This document shows positions 1 to 5,407 of a stretch of DNA of 7,314 nucleotides, piece by piece. This DNA comes from Bacillota bacterium. GTDB taxonomy: Bacteria; Bacillota; Clostridia; Lachnospirales; Lachnospiraceae. The stretch spans positions 1-7,314 of the forward strand of contig JAEYRR010000139.1 of assembly GCA_023435505.1 (NCBI GenBank). Direction: 5' to 3'. A program made the translations under genes and the position numbers. Every line of letters begins with the position of its first letter. Within the stretch, counting starts at the first letter, position 1. Below the pieces are notes generated by a model. The model ran no database searches, had not been told where the DNA came from, and worked only from the letters and a program-made list of their open reading frames with translations.

Positions 1-12
1 GTAGATACCATC

Positions 13-1938
13 CTACTCTTCATGTAGGACTGCTCCTTCTACATATTTACGCTCCATCTGATGACGAAGCTTGCGGTTTTCAACTGTTTCAAATACGATA
101 GAGAAATCATAATCCTCCGGATATAGCTGATCCGCTGCCACCATAAGTTTCACTCTCTTATGGTTAACCCAGATTTTCTTATTAGGAAGCTGCACCCGAA
201 GAACCCCTTTGTCATCTGCAGTTGTACATACTATACCAATTTTCTTATCCGGAAGAACCATAACACTATCACCAATTTGAAATTGTTTTGCCTCTTTCTG
301 CTTATTTACAATCGCTTTCTTTTTCTTAATCTGGGAGGAGGTTTTATACACAATATCCTGATTTTTCTCGTCCTTTATCCCCACTTTCTTAAGATTATCC
401 AGATGTTTTGGTACCTCCGAACCATAGGCAGCCTGCATTGCATGATTCAACATCGAAATCGGCATTCCTAGTTTTTCAGCAATATAGAAAGCACAGCTTT
501 CGCCGGCTTCCCCTATAATCAACTGGTACATAGGTCGAAGGCTTTCTCTATCAAATGTCATTCTGGCATTAACAATGCCTCCCTCTTTCTCCGCAAACTG
601 CTTTACCTCTGGATAATGTGTCGTAACTAAGAACAGAGCCCCAGTTTTCTTCAGCTCCTTAAGAATAGCAATGGCAATGCCCATTCCCTCTGTAGGATCA
701 GTGCCGGAACCCATCTCATCCATAATAACCAGACTGTCCTTATTGATTCTCTCTAAGATCTCCAGTACATTGGTGATGTGGGAGGAAAAAGTGGATAGAT
801 TCTCTGCAATATTTTGTCCATCCCCAATGTCACAGAGATAGTTACTATTCATACAGATTTCTGCTTCCTCGCAGCCCACGTGAAGACCACACTGGGCCAT
901 CATACACATAAGGGCTACGGTCTTTATCGCTACGGTTTTGCCACCGGTATTTGGTCCAGTAATGACCACTCCCTGCACACCTCTTCCAACCTCAAAGGAA
1001 AGAGGTACACAGCTCTTAGGATCCAATAGGGGATGCCTACCATTTTTAATACGGATATAACGCTCTGTCGTAATCTTCGGCGGGGTGGCATCAAACTCTT
1101 GACTCAGCTTTCCCTTGGAGAAAATATAATCCAGTTTTTCAACCGTTCGAGTGTTTTCTTCCATAATCTCTGTCTTATCAGCTAACATTGCTGAAAGTGC
1201 ATATAAAATCCTTCTTTCCTCATTTTCCTCATCTATCCGCAGTATCAATAGCTCTTCATACAACTTTGCCACGGCCACCGGCTCTATAAATAAAGTATTA
1301 CCGGTAGAGGACTTGTCAATAACAGAACCCGGAACCTTAAATTTGTACTCTTTTTTTACCGGAACACAGATGCGTCCACTTCGTAAAGTGCTGTAGTTAT
1401 CTGACATACAATCCTTATTGGCACGCATAATAGTATCTGCTTTCTCTCTCATCTTAGTCTCGGTTCGATCAATCTCTCCCCTCAAGCTCCTTAGTAGCTT
1501 AGAGGCGTAATCATCTACCTTTCCATTACGGATCTGCGTCTGTATCGCTTCTCTAATCTCATCTAGTGCATCCAAATTCTCGTCATAATAAGGTAAGGAA
1601 AGTGGAAGCTGTTTACAGCGCTTCAGATAAGATTTGATTCTGCTAATTGCTGTGAGAGCTAACCCAATGGCTTCCAACTGCTCCGGAAGAAGACACCCAT
1701 CCTTCTCTGCCAATTTAACAAGCTCTCCAACTCCATTGAGAGATACCATTGGTGGGGTGCCGATCTTCTCAATCATGGTTCGGGCCTCTGTGGTTTCCCT
1801 CTGTCTAGCTAAAAGTTCATTTTCTGACAGGCAAATAGTAGTTTTTGCAATTTGCTCCTTAGCTCCCTGTGTAAATGCGAATTCCATCCATTTTTCTTTT
1901 ATTTTATCAAATTCCAATACTTTTTCTTCTTTTATCAT
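13..1938 (-). CDS. MutS2-like MutS-family ATPase lacking the Smr domain
   Basis: Cytoplasmic DNA-binding ATPase of the MutS superfamily, closest in layout to MutS2, 641 aa from the chosen start. From the N-terminus there is a helical core/lever region (about 1-320), then the ABC-type ATPase: Walker A GPNTGGKT (328-335), signature STFSSH (382-387), Walker B LVIMDEMGSGTDP (403-415) and H-loop TTHY (439-442). A Lys-rich stretch (about 535-552) leads into a small KOW-like beta segment (about 552-600), then a short tail ending in HEE. Canonical MutS2 is about 780 aa and ends in an Smr nuclease domain after a long coiled coil; both the Smr domain and most of that coiled coil are missing. The tail looks like an intact ending, not a frameshift, so I call a short subfamily. 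MutS2 proteins act in recombination control or ribosome rescue rather than classical mismatch repair; the role of this short form is not known to me. ATG at 1938 is preferred (AAAGG 8 bases upstream); in-frame GTG at 1947 is an alternative. Confidence 0.9.
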   Translation of the reverse strand: MIKEEKVLEFDKIKEKWMEFAFTQGAKEQIAKTTICLSENELLARQRETTEARTMIEKIGTPPMVSLNGVGELVKLAEKDGCLLPEQLEAIGLALTAISRIKSYLKRCKQLPLSLPYYDENLDALDEIREAIQTQIRNGKVDDYASKLLRSLRGEIDRTETKMREKADTIMRANKDCMSDNYSTLRSGRICVPVKKEYKFKVPGSVIDKSSTGNTLFIEPVAVAKLYEELLILRIDEENEERRILYALSAMLADKTEIMEENTRTVEKLDYIFSKGKLSQEFDATPPKITTERYIRIKNGRHPLLDPKSCVPLSFEVGRGVQGVVITGPNTGGKTVAIKTVALMCMMAQCGLHVGCEEAEICMNSNYLCDIGDGQNIAENLSTFSSHITNVLEILERINKDSLVIMDEMGSGTDPTEGMGIAIAILKELKKTGALFLVTTHYPEVKQFAEKEGGIVNARMTFDRESLRPMYQLIIGEAGESCAFYIAEKLGMPISMLNHAMQAAYGSEVPKHLDNLKKVGIKDEKNQDIVYKTSSQIKKKKAIVNKQKEAKQFQIGDSVMVLPDKKIGIVCTTADDKGVLRVQLPNKKIWVNHKRVKLMVAADQLYPEDYDFSIVFETVENRKLRHQMERKYVEGAVLHEE

Positions 1939-1960
1939 AATAATCACCTTTCTCCGTTCA

Positions 1961-2005
1961 AATAAAAAAAGCCATAAAATGTTCTCCTACAACATCTCAT
2001 GGCTT
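1961..2005 (-). terminator. Intrinsic terminator T2 immediately upstream of the mutS2-like gene
   Basis: On the minus strand, a hairpin pairs AAGCCAT (2005-1999) with ATGGCTT (1975-1969) and ATGTT (1995-1991) with AACAT (1983-1979), with a 3x3 internal loop and a 7-base loop GTAGGAG. Seven U residues (1970-1964) follow directly. The U-tract ends about 26 bases before the mutS2-like ATG, leaving little room for a separate promoter downstream. Because the next gene upstream is divergent, this terminator probably lies inside the gene's own leader. Confidence 0.75.
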
Positions 2006-2022
2006 CAGCCTCAATCTATACA

Positions 2023-2048
2023 GGAGTTGACGCATTAGCGACATCTCC
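2023..2048 (-). other. Leader stem-loop between terminators T1 and T2
   Basis: Read on the minus strand, GGAG (2048-2045) pairs with CTCC (2026-2023). Inside it, TG/CA and CGC/GCG close a TAAT loop, with A-A and T-T mismatches. CTCCT (2026-2022) is also complementary to AGGAG (1988-1984) in the loop of T2, so this element could exchange partners with the terminator. I do not match it to any riboswitch class I know. Confidence 0.35.
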
Positions 2049-2205
2049 CCATAAAAAAAACATGACCATACGTCATGCTAAAATTAACCCTAATGATACA
2101 TTTACCGAAAATGAAAGCATATTGTAAGACAGATATAAATGGACAGACTTCTAGCCGTACTAAAACCCTTTCCACTTCAACTATTCTATTTGTTGAATAC
2201 TCCAT
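2035..2205 (-). CDS. Doubtful 56-codon reading frame in the intergenic region
   Basis: An open frame of 56 codons starts at ATG 2205 (MEYSTNRIVEVERV...) and stops at TAA 2037-2035. It has no Shine-Dalgarno sequence, is preceded directly by an in-frame TAG, and runs straight through terminator T1. I recognise no domain. It is recorded because a second open frame of 41 codons lies on the opposite strand over the same DNA (2093-2218), which can mark a decayed mobile or repeat element; chance is equally possible. Confidence 0.12.
   Translation of the reverse strand: MEYSTNRIVEVERVLVRLEVCPFISVLQYAFIFGKCIIRVNFSMTYGHVFFMGRCR
2051..2079 (-). terminator. Intrinsic terminator T1, distal to the mutS2-like gene
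   Basis: On the minus strand, CATGAC (2077-2072) pairs with GTCATG (2066-2061) around a 5-base loop, extended by a G-U and an A-U pair at the base. A run of eight U residues (2060-2053) follows. The stem is only moderately GC-rich, but the U-tract is excellent. The opposite strand has no U-tract, so it acts in the minus direction only. Together with T2 it makes two successive terminators in about 120 bases. Confidence 0.6.
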
Positions 2206-2221
2206 CTACTACAATTAACAT
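2186..2221 (-). CDS. Candidate 11-residue leader peptide upstream of the mutS2-like gene
   Basis: ATG at 2221 opens an 11-codon frame, MLIVVDGVFNK, ending at TAG 2188-2186. GAAAGG (2234-2229) lies 7 bases upstream, closely resembling the AGAAAGG site in front of the mutS2-like gene. It falls just after the predicted minus-strand transcription start. Its last codons overlap one arm of a small hairpin (TTCAAC/GTTGAA, about 2198-2177), so translating it could alter leader folding. There is no run of one amino acid as in classical attenuators. Confidence 0.25.
   Translation of the reverse strand: MLIVVDGVFNK
2193..2221 (+). promoter_or_regulatory. Weak housekeeping-type promoter candidate for the sigma operon
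   Basis: TTGAAT (2193-2198), a 17-base spacer and TAACAT (2216-2221) fit a sigma-A promoter with four of six matches in each box. A transcript starting near 2228 would carry an AT-rich leader of about 144 bases before the sigma ATG. In such AT-rich DNA this is weak evidence. The site faces and slightly overlaps the predicted minus-strand start near 2245. Confidence 0.2.
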
Positions 2222-2251
2222 ACAAATACCTTTCTTTCTTATATCACAATT

Positions 2252-2280
2252 ATGGTACATTATTAAAAATTTAATGTCAA
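2252..2280 (-). promoter_or_regulatory. Predicted sigma-A promoter for the mutS2-like leader
   Basis: The minus strand carries a perfect -35 TTGACA (2280-2275), a 17-base spacer and a -10-like TACCAT (2257-2252, four of six matches to TATAAT). Transcription would begin near 2245 and give a leader of about 307 bases to the ATG at 1938, containing the 11-codon frame, T1, the middle stem-loop and T2. Confidence 0.45.
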
Positions 2281-2325
2281 TACTTTAATCATATAAAACT
2301 TTTTTCATAAAAATTTATTTTTGTG

Positions 2326-2349
2326 TGACCTATACCACATCTCAGTCGT
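2326..2349 (+). promoter_or_regulatory. Possible ECF-type autoregulatory promoter
   Basis: TGACC (2326-2330) is followed after 16 bases by CGT (2347-2349), resembling the general TGAAC/CGT layout of ECF-sigma promoters in Firmicutes. Transcription would start near 2355, only a few bases before the ribosome-binding site AAGGAGG (2359-2365). Most ECF factors activate their own operon, which makes the location plausible, but the match is loose. Confidence 0.22.
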
Positions 2350-2371
2350 GTTATGTATAAGGAGGTACGAA

Positions 2372-2866
2372 ATGGACTCATCAACAGACAAGGAAAGAAA
2401 GATGGAAGACGTATATGAGAAATATGCTGATATGCTTTACCGTCTTGCCTATTCCATGGTGTTATCCTCTCACGATGCGGAGGATGTGGTACACGACGTG
2501 TATGCAAAATATCTTATTAAATCTCCGACTTTTCGAGATGAGGAACATGAGAAAGCTTGGTTTCTCCGAGTAACTGTCAATCAATGTCATGATTTTGCCA
2601 AAAAGCAAACCTACAGAAATTATACACCTTTGGAGGAGGTCATTGCCCCGGCCTATACCAAAGAGGATTTAGGGTTACTGCCTGCTGTATTATCTCTGGA
2701 GGATAAGTATAAAACAGTTCTCCTATTGCATTATTTTGAAGGATACTCTGTTGAAGAAATTGCTTTTTATCTTAAGCTCTCTCTTTCTGCCGTTAAAATG
2801 CGGTTATCAAGGGGAAGAGAAAAACTAAAAATCCAGATTGGAAAGGAGAACCTACATGTTTCATGA
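2372..2866 (+). CDS. RNA polymerase ECF (sigma-70 family) sigma factor
   Basis: Directs RNA polymerase to a small set of promoters, normally when its partner anti-sigma releases it. The protein is 164 aa, typical for the family. Region sigma-2 covers about 12-78, with DAEDVVHDVY (35-44) and KAWFLRVTVNQCHDFAKK (61-78). Region sigma-4 covers about 100-153, with a helix-turn-helix around EGYSVEEIAFYLKLSLSAV (123-141) and the RLSRGREKLK end. ATG 2372 is chosen because GGAGG (2361-2365) lies 6 bases upstream; a TTG at 2321 would add 17 residues and place this site inside the gene. The 3' end overlaps the anti-sigma start by 11 bases, so the pair is translationally coupled. It heads a five-gene operon of envelope functions, which are its likely targets. 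The exact ECF subgroup cannot be set by eye. Confidence 0.93.
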   Translation: MDSSTDKERKMEDVYEKYADMLYRLAYSMVLSSHDAEDVVHDVYAKYLIKSPTFRDEEHEKAWFLRVTVNQCHDFAKKQTYRNYTPLEEVIAPAYTKEDLGLLPAVLSLEDKYKTVLLLHYFEGYSVEEIAFYLKLSLSAVKMRLSRGREKLKIQIGKENLHVS

Positions 2867-3413
2867 AAAAGAGATTGAACTCTATCAGAGTATAACAGCC
2901 CCTGAGTCGTTAAAACAGCGAGTTGTTACTATGGAGAAAAAAAAGGTTCACAGACCATGGTATGCTAGACATACTGCTTTGGTGACAGCTTGTGCTTCCC
3001 TGTTAATCCTACTTTCCACTTCCTTATTTTATAATTATTCTTCCCCAAGGCCAACACTTTTGGTAGAAGGACAAGAACTAGGCGAGGTACCAGTAGAACT
3101 TTCCTACCATTCTCCCTATTCTAAGGCAACTGCTAATGATATGAATGACATTATTTTCTCCACCATACTTGAAATCGATATTTCTGGAGATACTACCATT
3201 ACAGTATCTGGTGGAACTATTTACGACACAGAGAATAGTCAGTATGTAGGTGAAAGTATTAGAATTGCTAAAGATACGTCTCTTTGCTGGACAGTTGAAG
3301 ATACCTCGGACCTTAGTTCCTATTATCTGACTGTAGATACTAACCGAAACACCTCTACTTATATTCTCGAAAACGACACAAAAACCGGGATATGGACTAT
3401 ATCCCAACAATAA
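2856..3413 (+). CDS. Single-pass membrane anti-sigma factor (probable)
   Basis: Predicted to hold the upstream ECF sigma factor at the membrane. The protein is 185 aa. A cytoplasmic N-terminus of about 38 residues carries ITAPESLKQRV (13-23), a helix typical of clostridial anti-sigma proteins, and a basic patch (EKKKVHRPWYARH). One membrane span follows (about 40-59), then about 125 extracytoplasmic residues rich in Thr, Ser and Asp with beta-strand-like alternation. There is no HxxxCxxC zinc anti-sigma motif, and I see no lysozyme-binding RsiV-like domain. The role is inferred mainly from the 11-base overlap with the sigma gene and the topology. ATG 2856 is chosen for AAGGAG (2843-2848) 7 bases upstream. 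The last codons contain a hairpin just before the next gene. Confidence 0.75.
   Translation: MFHEKEIELYQSITAPESLKQRVVTMEKKKVHRPWYARHTALVTACASLLILLSTSLFYNYSSPRPTLLVEGQELGEVPVELSYHSPYSKATANDMNDIIFSTILEIDISGDTTITVSGGTIYDTENSQYVGESIRIAKDTSLCWTVEDTSDLSSYYLTVDTNRNTSTYILENDTKTGIWTISQQ
3387..3405 (+). other. Intercistronic hairpin before the lipoprotein gene
   Basis: GGGATAT (3387-3393) pairs perfectly with ATATCCC (3399-3405) around the 5-base loop GGACT. It lies in the last codons of the anti-sigma gene, 11 bases before the lipoprotein ribosome-binding site GGAGG (3417-3421). No U-tract follows, so it is not a terminator. It could protect or separate the mRNA of the downstream genes. Confidence 0.45.
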
Positions 3414-3430
3414 AATGGAGGAATATAAAC

Positions 3431-4012
3431 ATGAGAAAAGTATTAACACTTACATTAGTTACCATTATGACTGCTTCTTTATTTGTAGGATGTGGAAAGA
3501 AGGAGAATGTTGCACCTTCTACAACTCCTACTGCAACTACAACACCTACAGAAGTACCAACTGAAACTCCTTCTGCTAGCGCAAATCTTACTGATGACCT
3601 TACTACTATCATTGATAAAATCTATGAAATCGAAAAAGTAGAGCTAATGTTAGCTACTACCCCTGTAGATATTAATGACACTGATGCTTTAACTGCTTTC
3701 ACTGGTTTAACAGATGCTTCTAAGATCAAAGAAGTAGTTGCTTCTGAGCCTATGATGGGTTCACAGGCTTACTCTCTTGTACTTGTAAGAGTAAATGACA
3801 GTGCTGATGCAGAAGCTGTTGCTGATGCAATGAAAGCTGGTATTAACCCTTCTAAATGGGTATGTGTTACAGCTGATAATGTAAAAGTTGCTGCTTACGG
3901 TGATGTTGTAATGCTTGCTATGACATCCTCTAGCCTTGATGTACCTACTGCAGAAGAACTGGTAAATGCATTCCAGACTGTATGTGGTGGAACATTAGAC
4001 GTAAATAAATAA
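3431..4012 (+). CDS. Surface lipoprotein, DUF4358-like
   Basis: Predicted membrane-anchored lipoprotein of 193 aa. The N-terminus has a charged MRK, a hydrophobic signal (about 4-19) and a lipobox-like FVGC with the modified cysteine at 21 (Phe at -3 is less usual than Leu). A Thr/Pro/Ser-rich linker (about 28-50) leads to a globular domain (about 51-193). That domain shows the pattern I associate with clostridial DUF4358 lipoproteins: an initial helix with DKIYEIEKVELM, a VVASEPMMGSQAYSLVLVRV core, then an ADAMKAGI helix. The biochemical role is unknown. Such proteins are often found beside MBOAT/DHHW genes, which suggests an accessory of the acetylation machinery. ATG 3431 follows GGAGG (3417-3421) by 9 bases. 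All 23 Ala codons are GCT or GCA, unlike the neighbours, hinting at high expression. Confidence 0.78.
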   Translation: MRKVLTLTLVTIMTASLFVGCGKKENVAPSTTPTATTTPTEVPTETPSASANLTDDLTTIIDKIYEIEKVELMLATTPVDINDTDALTAFTGLTDASKIKEVVASEPMMGSQAYSLVLVRVNDSADAEAVADAMKAGINPSKWVCVTADNVKVAAYGDVVMLAMTSSSLDVPTAEELVNAFQTVCGGTLDVNK

Positions 4013-4015
4013 GAT

Positions 4016-5398
4016 ATGTTATTTTCCAGTATCCCATTTTTATATTATTTTCTACCAATCACACTGATACTTTACTTTCTCGCTCCAAAACGCCTTAAAA
4101 ATGCCACTCTTTTACTGGCTAGTCTTGTCTTTTATGGCTGGGGAGAACCTAAGTATCTGGTGTTGATGGTAATCTCAATATTAACCGGATATGGGTTTGG
4201 AATACTGATTGAGAAAACAACTTCTAGGAAAAGAGCCAGATTATTTCTGGTTCTTTCTATATTAGTGAGTCTTGGTATTCTAGGCTTCTTTAAGTACGCC
4301 GACTTCTTCCTGCATAATTTCAATGTAGTGACTGGTCTTTCTGTTCCCCTCTTATCCATCGCTCTTCCTATTGGAATCAGTTTTTACACCTTTCAGATTC
4401 TCAGCTATGGGGTAGACGTATATCGAGGTGATGTAAAGGCCCAGAAGAACCTATTGGACTTTGCCACTTATGTAACCATGTTTCCTCAATTAATTGCAGG
4501 ACCAATTGTGCGCTATAGTGATATAGAAAGTCAGTTAAAATCAAGAAGCTACTCCTTTGAGCAAACCTATGTAGGCATCCGGAGATTTATTATTGGTTTA
4601 TCAAAAAAAGTATTACTTGCGAATCTACTAGGAGAGTTATGTTCTATTTTCAAGGATTCCAATGAAAAATCCATCCTTTTCTACTGGATGTATGCCATAG
4701 CCTATACCCTCCATATCTATTTTGATTTCTCTGGATATAGTGACATGGCCATTGGACTTGGGAAAATCATGGGGTTTCATTTCCCAGAAAACTTCAACTA
4801 CCCTTATATCTCAAAGAGTATTACAGAGTTCTGGAGAAGATGGCATATCTCCCTTGGCTCCTGGTTTAGAGACTATGTATATATCCCAATGGGTGGTAAC
4901 CGGGTTCCTTTAAGAAGATGGTTTCTCAATATTCTTGTTGTCTGGATGCTGACCGGCTTCTGGCACGGGGCCAACTGGAACTTTATCCTCTGGGGACTTT
5001 TATTTGCTATTTTATTGATTATGGAAAAGTTGTTTTTAAGCCGTTTCCTGAAGAATCTACCTTCTCCTGTGGTACACCTATATGTCATGTTCTTTGTAAT
5101 CTTAAGCTTTGTCATCTTTGACTCTGCAACTGTACAACAAGCATTTGCCTATATAGGAGCTATGTTTGGAGTTGGAAGTCTTCCTGCTACCACAACAGAG
5201 ACTTTGTATTATCTAAGAAGTTATGGTGTAGTAATCATAGTTGCCATACTAGGATGTCTTCCACTTGCAAAGTGGAGAAAACTAAAATCTCTTAAGAACA
5301 CCTATGTAGAAGCCTTCTTTCTTCTGTTTTTACTGTTACTAGTCACCGCATATCTGGTAGACGGTTCCTTCAACCCATTTTTGTATTTTAGATTTTAG
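4016..5398 (+). CDS. MBOAT-family membrane O-acyltransferase (AlgI/PatA/DltB-like)
   Basis: Polytopic membrane enzyme of 460 aa that, by family analogy, takes an acyl group (usually acetyl from acetyl-CoA) and passes it through the membrane to an extracytoplasmic partner. The N-terminus MLFSSIPFLYYFLP is the family's usual opening. Conserved blocks are FPQLIAGPIVRY (156-167), YFDFSGYSDMAIG (235-247), FWRRWHISLGSWFRDYVYIPMGG (272-294) and LTGFWHGANWNFILWG (312-327). His317 of the WHGA motif is the expected catalytic residue, with His277 as the second conserved histidine. About ten or more hydrophobic spans are visible. The start lies 4 bases after the lipoprotein stop, in the same frame, with no recognisable Shine-Dalgarno sequence, so translation probably depends on ribosomes finishing the upstream gene. 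The DHHW gene directly after it is its likely partner. The acceptor polymer cannot be read from the sequence. Confidence 0.93.
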   Translation: MLFSSIPFLYYFLPITLILYFLAPKRLKNATLLLASLVFYGWGEPKYLVLMVISILTGYGFGILIEKTTSRKRARLFLVLSILVSLGILGFFKYADFFLHNFNVVTGLSVPLLSIALPIGISFYTFQILSYGVDVYRGDVKAQKNLLDFATYVTMFPQLIAGPIVRYSDIESQLKSRSYSFEQTYVGIRRFIIGLSKKVLLANLLGELCSIFKDSNEKSILFYWMYAIAYTLHIYFDFSGYSDMAIGLGKIMGFHFPENFNYPYISKSITEFWRRWHISLGSWFRDYVYIPMGGNRVPLRRWFLNILVVWMLTGFWHGANWNFILWGLLFAILLIMEKLFLSRFLKNLPSPVVHLYVMFFVILSFVIFDSATVQQAFAYIGAMFGVGSLPATTTETLYYLRSYGVVIIVAILGCLPLAKWRKLKSLKNTYVEAFFLLFLLLLVTAYLVDGSFNPFLYFRF

Positions 5399-5402
5399 GA
5401 GG
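5397..5402 (+). promoter_or_regulatory. Ribosome-binding site that sets the DHHW gene start
   Basis: AGGAGG overlaps the MBOAT stop codon TAG (5396-5398) and sits 5 bases before ATG 5408. The in-frame GTG at 5402 overlaps this site and is therefore an unlikely start. Confidence 0.8.
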
Positions 5403-5407
5403 TGCAC

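Noticed and set aside
160..1396. Plus-strand open frames across the mutS2-like gene
   Set aside because: They are antisense to a gene with intact ATPase motifs and encode no recognisable domain.
1939..1947. GTG start for the mutS2-like gene adding three residues
   Set aside because: GGAG lies 4 bases before it, so it is not excluded, but ATG 1938 with AAAGG at 8 bases is the better start.
1948..2250. Known riboswitch or T-box in the mutS2-like leader
   Set aside because: No T-box GGGUGGNACCGCG-type sequence and no convincing fluoride, guanidine, purine, THF or preQ1 core was found; a superficial GGAGATG similarity to the fluoride motif lacks its other parts.
2292..2297. TATAAA as a -10 box for the sigma operon
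   Set aside because: No -35-like hexamer lies at 16-18 bases upstream, and such hexamers are expected by chance in this AT-rich stretch.
2321..2371. TTG start giving a 17-residue longer sigma factor
   Set aside because: The extension has no ribosome-binding site and would place the strong AAGGAGG inside the coding region; ATG 2372 gives a normal ECF N-terminus.
3078..3612. Minus-strand open frames under the anti-sigma and lipoprotein genes
   Set aside because: They mirror the coding constraint of the plus-strand genes, have no ribosome-binding sites and carry no family motifs.
4722..5121. Small alternative-frame reading frames inside the MBOAT gene
   Set aside because: The conserved MBOAT blocks run uninterrupted through this region in the main frame.
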